NCBI GenBank assembly: GCA_025174535.1
Contig: JALBUN010000014.1
Coordinates: 620,001-684,000, forward strand
Direction of reading: 5' to 3'
Origin: Cantharellus purpuraceus
Lineage: Eukaryota; Basidiomycota; Agaricomycetes; Cantharellales; Hydnaceae
DNA: 64,000 nucleotides
Shown here: piece by piece, positions 10,485 through 22,770 of the stretch
Numbering within the stretch: the stretch's first letter is position 1
How the letters are laid out: each line of letters begins with the position of its first letter
The notes under the pieces: generated by a model
Told to the model about the DNA's origin: nothing
Databases searched by the model: none
What the model saw: the letters and a program-made list of their open reading frames with translations, nothing else
Position numbers and translations under genes: made by a program

Positions 10485-12265
10485 TCACAAATGGCTCGCC
10501 ATCTGTAAACCACTGGATTGCTGCTGTCGCGCCTGAAGACGTCTCAACCTTGCTGCAAGCTTCACGATGTTGCCCGACTGTTGCCGCTGCGTAGCCTTGT
10601 GTTGAAGACGCTTCCTGAAAGGAGTTCCCGAGCTATCCGTGATAACGATGCCGAAGCTTTCATAGAGTAGGGATGCCTCGACCAAATAATCATCATGAAT
10701 GTCGCGGCTGCAAAAAGAGAGCAGACTGAGTAAGCGCGACAAATATCGGAGCGGGGACACTTACTATGCCATAGGCCAGTCATACTGAGTAAATTCAATT
10801 TTGTGTAGATTTGGAAATTGAAAAGGATTAAATTTCATGAAAAACGCCTTGAGATATCGGCACGCTTCGCTCATTCTGCGCACGCCGCGAGGTAGCGTAA
10901 GAGGGTAGTGAGATGAACGATGGTGAGGAGAGCAAGTAGACACGCACAGCGAGATGCACACTTTAAGATACAGAGTGTCCAGTGACATGTTCCCCGCACT
11001 ATTTGATAGAAACTTTAGGCAATCGAACCTCCTATCCGACAAACACTGTCAAGAAAAGGTGTCAGACAATGTCCATCGGGGAACAAAACAAAACAAAACA
11101 ATGAATTTAAACTAGACTTGTAAACCCACCATCTTGCTGTGCCCAAGGCTCAGAGTCCTCAGCACAGGACAATGAACAAGAAGATCGAAACTTCTATTAT
11201 ACTGTGATTCGAGATCATACAGCACCACCTCCAGCTCGACGATTTGCTTCCCCACCGCTTTCAAGAACGCTTCTTCCTTAGCCGTTACTTCCGCGAAGCA
11301 GACCTTTCGCAAACAGGGGTACCTAGATAAGGGTCGAGATTTAGCAAAGGATGCGTGTGACACATGCATGGGGCATGAACTTGAAGGAGATGAACTCACG
11401 AGGCCAACATGTAGAAGTCGTCGCACGGATTCATAGTCATGAAAACAACGTTTTGAAGCGACGGAAACGACTCCATGCCTTTGCGTTCCCGAATATCCCA
11501 CTTGGGAGGACATTCGAAGTGCAGCTTGGCCAAGCGCCTGAACTTGTTTGCCGTCACAGGTGCTATTCTGTCGCCGTGAGCGACATGGTCGACGTAGATA
11601 TTCATGGCCGTCTCGAGGGTGTTTCCAGCAACATCAGCAAGCGTCTGGAACGTCTGGGCAGTCAACTTTAGGAGAGGGCTGGACACGAAGTGGACCAAGT
11701 TGTTGAGGTACGGCAACAGTGTCGCCAGCGTCTCGTCCGATAGGGGGATGTTGGTCAACGGGATCAAGCCCAAAGTCAACGTAGTTATCCTCTTGCCTCG
11801 ATCTGGAGAGAGCTCGCAGCTATTGATGAGGTCTTGCAGTTCCTGCACCGAGGCGACTAGTGGGGTAGCCGCCAAAACCTCCCCCAGCAACGTCTAGACG
11901 TTTCGATGTCAAAATAAATAGAAGAACAAGAACAGAATATGCTCAACACGTACGGCCCACGCTATTGATACGGAAATAATAGTATCACGAGTTTCTATGA
12001 GTGTTGTTGTTTCCTGGTCATAGCCCGACGAGAGTCCCAGTAGGAGCGACTGGATGGCTAGAGGCTCTACGGTATCAAACATGGCCAGCGTGAAGATGCG
12101 GCGCCAGATCGGGGAATAGTCCATGTGTTGCCTCGTGAACCTATGCGGCGTCCTAACCTCCATCTGGGGCTGTAGCGTTGGTGCTGTGACCGTCCGTGCC
12201 ATGGTTGGTGGAGGCAGAATCGTGAGGCGGCTACAGGCATTACATGAGAAAGGGTGGCGAGACAT
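10485..12265 (-). CDS. Leucine-rich (F-box-type) protein, or C-terminal part of the upstream F-box gene
   Basis: Six exons fit in frame: from 12265 (MSRHPF; internal Met at 12202) to 11954, then 11893-11400, 11322-11130, 11045-10948, 10875-10765 and 10707-10485. They give 476 (or 455) residues. The protein is rich in irregular leucine repeats as in fungal F-box/LRR proteins: RRIFTLAMFDTVEPLAIQSL, ITTLTLGLIPLTNIPLSDET, YPCLRKVCFAEVT and CPVLRTLSLGHSKMVGL. It ends in a Gln/Arg-rich helix. No F-box proper is visible in this part. The exon upstream of 11954 can be spliced in frame to the preceding F-box gene (donor 12283, acceptor 12231, 53 nt), which would make a single 738-residue protein. Likely role: substrate-binding part of an SCF ubiquitin ligase. 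Confidence 0.65.
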
Positions 12266-12280
12266 TGTAGGGAGTTCTCT

Positions 12281-13159
12281 TACCCGTTTTCAACCACCGA
12301 AGAGGTCACACTCCCTGCGAGGTGGGGCCATCCGAGCGGGTGTTGTCGAAGCTCGTCACTAGTGAAATGAAGGCCGATCCTTGGGTTTGCGGCAAGGATC
12401 TGCCATTCTCTGCTCCACGTTGAAGGCAAGAGGGAGCATATTCTCCTGAGCGAGGTCGAGCTCGCCAAGGCCGTGGCGAGACGTTCGCGTCGGTGCTGTA
12501 GGATGACGTGCCAAACCGAACGCGGCCTTTCGACCCAAGTGTATCCAAAGTCGACCTGGGGCAGCAGAAATGTCAGCAGGTGGCGTCGGGATGGTAACAG
12601 AACCACGTACGAGGGTAGTCCACCTAGGGATGGTAACGCACAGATGCGTGAAAACTATCCTGAAGTTTCGATTCCCTATGATTCTGGTCTCGTTTTTGTA
12701 GTACCTGTCCACTAAATAGAACGAGGTTGGTGCCATGATAGAAATAGCGTTGCAGAGGGGCGTCATGTCGTCCGAGGGCAAAATGTCCCATAGAGCCAGG
12801 AAGACGGTATGGACGTTCGTACACTTGGTGAAGATCTCGTCGAGACGGGGGTATGCTCCTTCGATTCTGAATCTCTGGACAAGGGTGGCGAGAGGGGGTT
12901 TCATGCAAAAGGCCATCGCGAGGGCAACAGCTTGTGCGGGCGAGCGAATGACCATGGTGTGATATAGCAGGACAATACCTATGCGGTACCACTGCTTGCA
13001 GACGGCGAGGACGTCAGTGGCGGAGACGTGGTCGTTGGGGCCCCATATCGATGGGCTGCGTGTATAGTAGCGGTGGCCCGGAACCGCCAAAGCCTCGGTG
13101 AGGATCATAAGAATAAGCTCTTCTGATAATTCGGGCGTGGATTTGTGAGGGGAATCCAT
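12281..13159 (-). CDS. F-box domain protein
   Basis: Exons 13159-12611 and 12555-12281 (55-nt intron). The N-terminal F-box-like motif is at about residues 9-60: PELSEELILMILTEAL, then ATDVLAVCKQWYRIGIVLLY. It is followed by leucine-rich segments (FRIEGAYPRLDEIFTKCTNV, TLVDFGYTWVERPRS, LATALASSTSLRRICSLLP), typical of large fungal F-box families. The start at 13159 (MDSPHKSTP) is preferred to the Met at 13198 because the motif begins right after it. The stop at 12281 lies inside a good 5' splice site (GTAAGA), so this stop may be intronic and the gene may continue into the next feature. Role inferred: adaptor recruiting substrates to SCF. CSN5 in the same window regulates such ligases, but linkage is probably chance. 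Confidence 0.7.
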
Positions 13160-15199
13160 GATGAGAAGGGGAAAATGGGGATGGGAGAAAGGGAACAATA
13201 GCGTCTGAGCACAAGTATTCCATTGTGTTGTGGGGGCATTGTTTGAGAAACTTCAAGTTACATAAACGCCGCATGATTGAGACGCCAGTGCGGGGGTTCA
13301 GGGAAGAAAATGGCGCAATTTTGGGTTGCACATGAATCGATAACGAAGCGAGAGAGTGGAGTCCTGTGGCCTGGTCCTCGGAGTGACGTTAGGAAGCTAG
13401 CGTGTGATCGTGAGCGCTTCTCAGGGGCAAACGAAATGAAATGGCGCTCAAATTTCACACTTTGTAGCCCGATCCAATGCATCAGCCTATGGCCAGCATA
13501 TCGGCACCTGAGCCCAACTTCCGGGAGCGCCATATACGTAAAACCATTCGGACTGCCACCAATAACCTCTTAAAGTGTTTGACAACCGCTAAAAGGACTT
13601 ATCGTATTCTATGCTGATGGGAAAAAAGATGCACCCCACGTTGCACCCTAATTCGCACCACAAAGCCTCCCGTATTCCCGGGCTTCTCCGGTCAGCTGTA
13701 CGCCACTTTGCACAAGCTCTACACATTGTGCCCCAACCTAGAATCCGCAGTTCGCCTCTATCATAGTATTCAGCGCGCACACCAGTATTTCAATAGACCT
13801 TCTCTTGCGCCCCTTCCGACTCGGTTAAAGTCACCTTGCCGATGTGCCAAGTACGCTGGTGTTATGGGCAGCACCCCGAGGTACATCATGAACTAGGGAC
13901 AGGATACATACCAAACAGCGACGCCAAAGAAGAGAATTCAGTGTGCTACTCTCATATACCTCAATCGGCTATACTACACGTTGAAACATAGGCGCGCGCA
14001 CCGCGTGTGTAGCGATCCTCCATGGAGGCACCGATTACCATCGTCCTGCTGTGAAAATGCCATTCAGGCGCAAAAGTAATCAGCCGCGAGACCCGTATAT
14101 TCTACTGTGTAATCATCCGACCGAACGTGGATATTCCCCGATCTCCAGGCGTGTTATCCACGACCTCGACGGGATTATCGCGCCGATAGTTATCGTGCAG
14201 CCACGTTTAATTCAAATGTCAAAGTCACAGGACCCATACACACGATTCGAGCCTTGTCCAAATGGCTACTTCAAGAAAACGGATCAACGCATCTCATTAC
14301 CTTGATCAGGTCACATCATGAATAAACGGAGCCAGGTCGCTGCAGGGCTGTCCACGTGACGTGTCTGTTCAATGTTCAGAATGCGTACAAGTGACTGTCC
14401 CTGCAATGATTGCCTTCCCAATGACATTTCACCCTGACGGGACTTCCTTCCTTTGAAACTTTTTCGAGCGCGATAATCACGTCTAGCCGCCGGTCCGATG
14501 CCCGGACATTTCCCCCCCAAGTAACCCAGTGTCAAAACATACGATTCTGCCCATTGTTGTGTCTTCTGTCGAGCCGCTCCCTATTGTCCCCCCCCCATCG
14601 TGTCATCCTACGTCGCGTGGACTTTAGGCCTAAGCGACACCTTAGGGCAGTACCTATCTTGTCACGCCTTGTTTAATGGCACTCGGCATCGAATAATATA
14701 TTGCCGATTGCATCTACTTAACTAGCACGTTGGAAAATAATGCGTTTCAGCAAGGCGCCTCGCCAAACATATACATTCTGGCTTCGCACAGGTTCCGGGG
14801 GACTCCTGTCAAGTCGCATCAGACAAAGAACAAACAAAGATCAGGCTCGGAATATTCCATGCACGAAGAGAACTTGCGCCTAAACCTTCGCCTGCACCCT
14901 CACACGCCATCGGGGCATCTTATCTTCCTCATTTCTCCTGAGAACCGGATCGTCTAACCTGATCTCCGCTTGTTATCCCAATGCGTACGGCTTTCGTAGG
15001 TTCCGGACGTAAAACCCCCCGCACCCACTCTCGCCCTCACGTCGCCACCTGACCATGGTACCCCTTCGCCACCCTCCCCACGATACAAAACGGCCCACAC
15101 CCCGTCTCAGCTCATCTGTGCAGTACTTGTTCGCTGCTCATCGCATCGCATCACATCACATACCATACCACATCGCATCAGACACCCAGTCCCTCTTCC
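13160..15199. other. 2-kb gap without a convincing gene
   Basis: Short frames on both strands (for example 13277-13573 and 14051-14305 on plus) show no recognisable domain or splice pattern. The last 100 bases (15090-15195) are a C/A/T-rich tract with CATCGCATCACATCACAT-like short repeats. They look like a promoter or 5' UTR of the following repeat-bearing frame. Confidence 0.4.
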
Positions 15200-15634
15200 A
15201 TGACTCGACGACCTAGTCACGCACGCCCCACCTGCTTTCAGATGTCGTCTCGGGGTCTGCAGCACCGGCGACCGTGCGCGTATCCATGTTCATCACCGTT
15301 GGCGTTCTGCACATCGACTCGGGGTCTGCAACACCGGCGACCGTGCGCGTATCCATGGTCATCACCGTTGGCGTTCTGCACATCGACTCGGGTCTGCAGC
15401 ACTGGCGACCGCGCCCATGTTCATCACCGTTGGCGTTCTGCACATGGCACGGGTCCGGCTCGCCCCAGTGTACACTCACCGCCACACGTGAAGCCGCCCT
15501 CTTTCATCATCTGGATGGGCGAAGGACATGCTCCCATTCTCGTCGACACGGGTGGCGCCTTTGGAATCATGTCCATATGGTTTCCTTCCCGGCTGCGCAA
15601 GATACGCCCCTGCCTCCCAGCTCTGCGCGCCTAG
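15200..15634 (+). CDS. Doubtful ORF made partly of a 69-bp tandem repeat
   Basis: An ATG (15200) after a pyrimidine/CA-rich leader opens 144 codons. Residues 17-62 consist of two near-identical 23-residue repeats (SRGLQHRRPCAYPCSSPLAF type), encoded by the 69-bp repeat, plus a frame-shifted third unit. The rest is Pro/Arg-rich and unlike any family I know. The alternative plus-strand frame is also open, and a minus frame is too, so coding is unproven. Confidence 0.25.
   Translation: MTRRPSHARPTCFQMSSRGLQHRRPCAYPCSSPLAFCTSTRGLQHRRPCAYPWSSPLAFCTSTRVCSTGDRAHVHHRWRSAHGTGPARPSVHSPPHVKPPSFIIWMGEGHAPILVDTGGAFGIMSIWFPSRLRKIRPCLPALRA
15250..15450. repeat. Three-unit tandem repeat, 69-bp period
   Basis: Units start at 15250, 15319 and 15388 with the phrase TCGGGGTCTGCA and share ATCACCGTTGGCGTTCTGCA. 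Units 1 and 2 differ at very few positions. Unit 3 has small deletions and ends at about 15450. The period is exactly 23 codons. Confidence 0.9.
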
Positions 15635-16767
15635 CCTGGATGTTGTGCGGCACCGCGGATTGGAGACCAGAACAGAGGGCGGCTAAACGAGGAGACGGCA
15701 GAGACCCCACGGACGATCACCAACTCCTACCCCATTTTTATCGACGCTCGTCGCGCCATTCCAGGCCACCTCCCAAGAACGTGACTCGCTTCGAAGAGTC
15801 TCCTTGTTCTGGCGGTGAAAGGGGGTTGAGGAGCTTGTGATGACGTCCGTCTCTTTCCGCCGTCTCTGAGTTGAATAACTGGGGCTCTGTATTTTGTGTG
15901 GTGTGTGTCTCTCCTCCTCTGTTTCTGGCGATGATTCGTGGTGGTGTTGTTAGTGTCAGATATGCTCTGCTCAAGGCTCGGCACGCTCTCGAATCGTAGA
16001 CAATGCTGCCATGCGTACGTATGCTGCGACTTGACGTGCAAAGCACGACAACCAGCATAAGGGCGAATTCGAGCTGACATCGACTGATTCGGGTGCAGGT
16101 GTACGAGCGTGCGGGCTTCCGATGCTTCACCATTTGCGACGGAGGGTTATGTCTTTGTGTTTTTATGATTATACTATACACCAGCACCGTATCTTATGCT
16201 CGTGTATCGTTGTTGAACCGATCCAGTGTGCAACGTCAGTACAATAGGGGCAATTCGTCTGCATCGCCTGGCTTTTGCAGTCGTGCTCTTGAGTGTCGTG
16301 TACTTTTGTTATTCTCTGGCCTTTTCTTGTAGAAATGAGATGTGTTGCGTTATTTGTGGATGGTTTGAGTGAGTGTGAGAGATTTTTCAGCCCAAAAACA
16401 CCGCAACACCGCGCATATACTTACGCTTGCCCGACGCGTCCTCTTTCAACCTTTGGTCGTGCACGTGAGTCCCTTCCTGGCGACGCGCGCGGCGGCATCG
16501 CAGCACTCAGCAAAACCTCATCCCTTCATGGAGCGGTTAACAACTGTTGGATTCTCGCGTCATGAGGTTGTTTCTTCGTCATCCGTGTGAGTTGGATCGC
16601 ACGGCATTTCAAGATCTCATCGTCCCTGTGTCGTAGGGCACACTTTCAGCCACTTCACCCTCTTTCTGCGTCATCGTTGGGCATTCTAGGAGCTTAGGAG
16701 AGTCGGTGACGTTCCCAGTTGGAATTGGATGTGGGTCACTGCTGGATCGCTTTTTTTCGGTCTCCAA
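15635..16767. other. Gap without a recognised gene
   Basis: I see no coherent coding frame or element in about 1.1 kb. The right end (from about 16700) grades into the satellite array. Confidence 0.4.
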
Positions 16768-18150
16768 GTACGGTTTTTGCGGTCAGCACTTCTCCATGTT
16801 GTTTTCTGCATTGAAGAGGCTTATATACTACTTCAGGTGCTAGTGACACAACGGAGAGTTTCGGTGGCGTAATAGAGAGTCACTGCTGGTGCGCTTGTTT
16901 TCATTCCCCAGGTACGGTTTTTGTGGTCAGCACTTCTCCATGTTGTTTTCTGCATTGAAGAGGCTTATATACTACTTCAGATACCGGTGCCACAGCGGAA
17001 AGTCGTGACGTTCGCGGTTGGAGTTGGATGTGAATCGCTGCTGGTGCGCTTGTTTTCATTCCTCAGGTTGTTTTCTGCATTGAAGAGGCTTATATACTAC
17101 TTCAGATACCGGTGCCATAGCGGAAAGTCGTGACGTTCGCGGTTGGAGTTGGATGTGAATCGCTGCTGGTGCGCTTGCTTTCATCCCCTAGGTACGGTTT
17201 TTGTGGTCAGCACTTCTCCATGTTTCCTGCATTGAACTATATACTACTTCAGATACCGGTGCCACAGCGGAAAGTCGTGACGTTCGCGGGTGGAGTTGGA
17301 TGTGAATCGCTGCTGGTGCGCTTGCTTTCATCCCCTAGGTACGGTTTTTGTGGTCAGCACTTCATGTTGTTGTCTGTATTGAAGAGGCTTATATAATACT
17401 TCAGATACCGGTGCCACAGCGGAAAGTCGTGACGTTCGCGGGTGGAGTTGGATGTGAATCGCTGCTGGTGCGTTTGCTTTCATCCCCCAGGTACTTGTGG
17501 TCAGCACTTCTTCATGTTGTTTTCTGTATTGAAGAGGCCTATATAATACTTCAGATACCGGTGCCACAGCGGAAAGTCGTGACGTTCGCGGGTGGAGTTG
17601 GATGTGAATCGCTGCTGGTGCGTTTGCTTTCATCCCCCAGGTACTTGTGGTCAGCACTTCTTCATGTTGTTTTCTGTATTGAAGAGGCCTATATAATACT
17701 TCAGATACCGGTGCCACAGCGGAAAGTCGTGACGTTCGCGGGTGGAGTTGGATGTGAATCGCTGCTGGTGCGCTTGCTTTTGTCCCCCAGGTACGGTTTT
17801 TGTGGTCAGCACTTCTTCATGTTGTTTTCTGTATTGAAGAGGCTTATATAATACTTCAGATACCGGTGCCACAGCGGAAAGTCGTGACGTTCGCGGGTGG
17901 AGTTGGGTGTGAATCGCTGCTGGTGCGTTTGCTTTCATCCCCCAGGTACGGTTTTTGTGGTCAGCACTTCTTCATGTTGTTTTCTGTATTGAAGAGGCTT
18001 ATATAATACTTCAGATACCGGTGCCACAGCGGAAAGTCGTGACGTTCGCGGGTGGAGTTGGATGTGAATCGCTGCTGGTGCGCTTGTTTTCATTCCCCAG
18101 GTTGTGTTCTGCATTGAAGAGGCTTATATACTACTTTACCAGTGGCACAA
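16768..18150. repeat. Satellite array of about ten units, period about 150 bp
   Basis: Units begin near 16768, 16912, 17067, 17192, 17339, 17491, 17641, 17791, 17946 and 18101, giving spacings of about 123-156 bp. A typical unit runs GTACGGTTTTTGTGGTCAGC, GAAGAGGCTTATATAATACT, CAGATACCGGTGCCACAGCG, GTCGTGACGTTCGCGG and GAATCGCTGCTGGTGCG, and ends in a pyrimidine tract with CCCCCAG. Central units (17.3-18.05 kb) are almost identical, while the outer ones carry deletions, the usual picture for unequal crossing-over. Frames are open on both strands within the array, which reflects the repeat and not necessarily genes. Confidence 0.92.
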
Positions 18151-19110
18151 CACTATGCCTAGGCATGGCCTGGAAAAATGGCCTCTAATTTCGTGGAATT
18201 AGTCTATCACGAAAGTTGTGGAAGTACGATGGCGGGCATCAAACCTCAGTTATGCGGTTCTCCCACGAAATAACCACCGGCTTCTTGTGTACAAGCCACA
18301 ATCTTTCGGCCATAACTTCGGCTTGTCTTTTCTGGAGATATATCATGCACCGGCGCCTCAGGGTCCGGCACCAAACTACACTGCAATTTACTATCGACGA
18401 TATTGCAACGTGGAAGCATTGGATCTTTGCACGTGGGCCTGGTACCTTTTTAACATCATCACAAATCTCAGATCTACGCATGCACCACCCTAGGTAGTGG
18501 CAAATTCAAAACCCACGAGTCCGCCAGGCGGCACGGCGGCACACCGCTACCCACTACCTTCCTTTGCGGAACGATTGATAGCCTATTCCACCCAGAGAAA
18601 CGGAGAATAAGGCTATGCAATGCGTGGCAGCTGCACTCGGACCAGACGTCCCGTCATTTATGCTGTCAACACTTGTCGCCGCGTGCAGTGTCTACTCAAT
18701 TTATACAAAACCTAGGCCTTCCAACCAAGAGTACAACGAGGGGTTTTTCGCCATGACACAAGCCAAGAGTGGTTTAATGTGAGCTCAACCGTCTTCATGA
18801 ATATGAAGCTGACCGCGACACCTAGTCTAGGACCCTCTAATGCTGTAACATCGCCAGGTCAGACCGATATCAGATAGCAAACTCACTGACACGTTAACAG
18901 CCATTGGACCTGAGGGGAACACCGTCAATCGGGGGATATCAAGCAAATATACCGTGACACAGTCACACACCGCACAAACATTGGCAGCGCACAATTGCTT
19001 GCTTGCAAGTCACCTGCAGACAGAAGAAACGGACATCCGGGCCGATTCTATAGGCTGAAGAGTATATAACCTTGGGAGATATCACGACATGAGCTCTTGG
19101 ACTTGTAACA
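18151..19110. other. Gap between the satellite and the dehydrogenase gene
   Basis: A 91-codon plus frame (18218-18493) is open, but I cannot assign it. From 18500 the sequence looks intergenic. The 19060-19085 stretch (AGTATATAACC) is TATA-like and lies about 45 bp upstream of the dehydrogenase start at 19111. Confidence 0.35.
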
Positions 19111-20811
19111 ATGTCAGACGCCCCCACGCCGGTCACCCTCGCAATCGTGGGCGCAGGAAGCCGCGGAAAGGTACATATACCCCGGAGGTGCACACTGTGC
19201 ATGCATGGAATAATAAAGATCACCGGCAGGTCTATGCTTCATACGCCCTCCGAAATCCCACCCTCTGCAAAGTTGTAGCCGTCGCCGAACCCCGGGCGCG
19301 CACACGTGCCCTGTTCGCTGAAACGCATTCGATCCCTGAGTCCAAAATATTCATAGATTGGAAGGATCTCGTCGCTGCGGGTCGATTGGCGGACGCCCTC
19401 GTTGTTGCTGTCCATGATCGCCTGCATACCACCGTTGTCCTGGCGTGCGCACCACTGGGGTATCATATCCTGTGCGAGAAACCCCTCGCTACGAGCGCAG
19501 AGGATTGCGTCAGTATTGCCAGTGCGATAAGGACAGCTGGTAACATTGTTTTCGCCATCGGACATGGTATGTGCAGCAATGAAGCAGCGCTTCAAACCTA
19601 GGACTCCTAGTTGCGTCGACCTGACGGTCATGTATGCGCAGTGTTACGGTACTCGCCTTACAACAAGTCCGTCGTAGACGTCATTCGTTCTAGAACATTA
19701 GGCAGACCGATCAACATCGTCCACGTCGAGCCTGTGGGCTATTTCCATTTCGCACACTCCTACGTGAGGGGGAATTGGTCCCGCGAAGAGACCAGCTCAT
19801 TTGCTCTACTTGCAAAGAGTTGTCAGTGCGTCGCAGGGGACATCCCTGTCACCTCCCCGTCACCTCTTTAATGACACCATGTGCTGCAGTGATATCGACA
19901 TATTGTGCCATTTCTTTTACCCAGCCACGCCAGTGAAGGTGTCTTCTTTCGGCTCGCTCTCGCACTTCCGCAAGTCCTCAAAGCCAGAGAAGGCTGGCGC
20001 CGCGCTGTACTGTCTCGAATGCCCTATGGAACGTGAATGTGCTTATAGCGCAAAGAAGAGTATGTGCTTCCTTGTAGAACACCTTCCTTGGCTAATTAGC
20101 TGGGCGAGTATAGTCTACTTGGATCCAGTCGCACGGGGAGACCTTGGGTGGCCGGCAGATACCATCACAGATGGTCCCCCCGATATCGAGAATGTCACGG
20201 AGGCGTTGGGTGGACGATACGGTAGATGCGTATTTGAAAGCCCGAATGATGTTGTGGATCATCAGGTTAGTATCACACGATCCACAAGGCGGTGACTAAT
20301 TCGGGACCACTTCATAGGTTGTGAATATCGAGTTTTCAGATGGCTCGACGGCATCCTTTACCATGGTCGCTTTCACAGAGGGTATGTAATGCATATGTGT
20401 CGAATAAATGTGGTTTGACTTGTGGATCTTTTCCTACGGCACCTGTGGTCGTCTGTGGTCCTTTCAGCGATCTGCGAGAGACAAACTAGGATTCATTTTA
20501 CGGATGGCGAACTTATCGGCGATATGACGACCTTTAGGACGACTGACTTTCGCAAGCAGATATCGACCACGCATACACTAAAGACTGAGGAGGACGGGGG
20601 TCTCCACAGCGGTGGAGACACGGGGTTGGTACGCGCATTTGTGCAGGCCGTGAAGGGGGGGAACAGGGAGTTGCTTGGGGAGGGGACATCGGTCGATGAC
20701 GTGCTGCTGTCGCACCTGGTGGTGTTTGCTGCGGAGAAGAGCAGGCGGGAGGGCACCGTGGTGGATGTAGTCAAGTTTGAAAGAGAGCTGAGACAAACGA
20801 GTCATACGTAG
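19111..20811 (+). CDS. Gfo/Idh/MocA-family NAD(P)-dependent oxidoreductase
   Basis: Seven exons (19111-19170, 19230-19566, 19642-19825, 19890-20059, 20114-20265, 20318-20381, 20468-20811) give 436 residues in consistent phase. The Rossmann motif GAGSRG is at residues 14-19 (VTLAIVGAGSRGK). The family's EKP motif is at 103-105 (CEKPLATSAEDC) and the SCHDIDIL segment carries the catalytic-type His. The C-terminal domain contains SSFGSLSHFRKSSKPEKAG, a Cys cluster (CLECPMEREC), LDPVARGDLGWP, NVTEALGGRYGRCVFES and VVNIEFSDGSTASFTMVAF. Known for the family: oxidation or reduction of sugars, inositols or their derivatives. The substrate is not predictable. The Cys cluster is unlike bacterial sugar dehydrogenases and looks subfamily-specific. 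It is alone between two gene-poor gaps. Confidence 0.9.
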
Positions 20812-22770
20812 TCACATGAGCTATCGTTATATTTCTTAATTTCCGCACCTCCCGTACCAGCAGGACAACAGTCACTATTATATATTAATATTGGCGCTCT
20901 AATCTTTCGCCCAAGTCGTGTGAGATGATGACGAAAGGTGAACTCAACGATCAGGCGAGGTATCCGGCTAGGGGAGGACCATGGACAAGCCGGGCTTGCC
21001 ACCAGCCATGCGGTATGGACAAAACAAACAATAGGTACGGAAACAACCTATCCACTCCCATCATGTCAATAAAAGCCACAATGAATAATCAGCCACTCTT
21101 TCCTCTCTCCCCCATCTCTATCGTTGTCCCATCGCCCACCCACCGTGGGACACCCGAAACGACGGTGAGTGCACTCCCCCTCACGGTCGGAGCAGTATGG
21201 CTGACCCAGGGAAGGTGCTGTGACCCTGTCGAGTCGGCCTTCCAACGAACAGCGATGCGGCGGTCATCACTTCTGCTGCACACCAATTGCTCCGGTTGAC
21301 CTCACGGTCCTGGAGTCCAACCGGAGCCGGAGTAGAGAGTTTACTTACAATCTCATAACACACCTCTACAAGGTCGAAGGGGTTTAGAATTTATGCATGG
21401 CATGTTTTATTCTATTCATGACACTTTTGCAGATTAGCGTGAGCCACATCCGGTTCACAGCGGCCTAGACGCACCAGATGAGTAGGGTAGTCATATTCGG
21501 AGAGCCAGTGGTTACCCCCGTATGCAATGTGAACGAGTGAGTGTCCAATTAGTCACCATCTGTCAGATATGAGGGTTGATACCGAACTTTCAGGATTTGC
21601 CACTTTTTGGTGTCGGCCACGGTTTCGAGACTGATGGAATTTCAATTTTGAAATGCAGGGTTAAAAATGTCATCCGTGCCCAGCCCTGCATATATTCACC
21701 CCGATTGCTGGGCCAATCGCTTCACGCGCTCGTGCTGGACTGCTTCCACCTACATTACTGTTACCGTGCTAGACCAAGATGTCTCAGTGTCAAATGTGAC
21801 CAATATTTCAAGATGAAGGCCGATAAGCTTGTCGAATCTTGTGGTAGTCCCAGCAGCCGCCCCCCTCATCGCATATACACAGCCGAACCGACCGTGATGA
21901 CAATATTGCAATCAGCGGTCGGTGGGTCGGTAGCGTGCTCAGCGCGAAGCGTGCCAGCCATATGCATGGGTACGGTTCGTATGGCCGGTGTCGTGGTGAG
22001 AAACTGCTTGCCAAAGAGGACCTTTGGCGCTATGCTATGATCGCTGCCAGGCAGTCACGCGACTCGTCCAGCGCCACGTACGATGCCTCGACTGGTTTGC
22101 GTACAATACACCATCGAATTGAGGGGAGGGGGGGTGATTGTGTCCTTCCAGCGCCATGTGCATGCCTCGACTGGGTTGTGTGTGCTACACCATCAAGTTG
22201 CGGGGTCAAATCAGGACCTGCGGTCCTCATCGCCTTGCGAAGACAATTCTGACTTTTCAGTCCACAATTGCACAGTCCAACTGACGATCAAACGAATTCA
22301 GGTGTCGCGTCTTCAAAGTCGGTCTAGGATAGGGAAGATTCAAAAAGAAAAGGAAAAAAAAAAAGAAGAAAGAAAGAAAGACAAAACAAAGGAAATAAAC
22401 ACCGCTAATACTGTTCCTCCCGGAGAATCGCTTGCCCTGCCTCATGTCCTGGAAACAACCGATCCTGTTGAGATTGGAAGGAGAATAACCCAATAAATGG
22501 TCATGCTTACATGTTCTGGTGTTTATGACGTCCCAAGGCCACGGAGCGCTCGCGAGGGTATACACATATAGCCTCGTCAACTCGCAAAGTACCGCACATG
22601 TCAGGACGCATTGTTAAGAATATAACGATTGGGACTGTAGTGTCCCTACAAGATGTGAAGGTGAGTCCGTGCACTGCCAGTTTGTGAAAGGAGACGAAGA
22701 CAGAAGAGCAGGGATCTTAGCATGCATGGACATCTCTGACTTTTGTCCTCCTCAAGGTATGAGAACACCA
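20812..22770. other. 2-kb gap without a recognised gene
   Basis: Frames such as 21576-22040 (plus) have no family resemblance. The stretch contains a two-copy repeat (about 22070-22210) and a purine run (A/G-rich, about 22339-22400, in the plus strand). Confidence 0.4.
22066..22212. repeat. Diverged two-copy tandem repeat, about 79-bp period
   Basis: The phrase CCAGCGCCA, then TGCCTCGACTGG, TACACCATC and a G-rich end, occurs at about 22070-22130 and again at about 22149-22205 with roughly 75-80% identity by eye. Confidence 0.6.

Noticed and set aside
17348..17851. 167-codon ORF across the satellite array
   Set aside because: The repeat makes frames open on both strands and neighbouring units carry frame-changing length differences. 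No start context or domain.
16768..18150. CRISPR-like array
   Set aside because: The whole unit of about 150 bp is repeated, with no unique spacers, and the genome is eukaryotic.
22257..22580. Phe/Leu-rich minus ORF over the A/G run
   Set aside because: Low-complexity frame created by the polypurine tract. No membrane-protein pattern beyond it.
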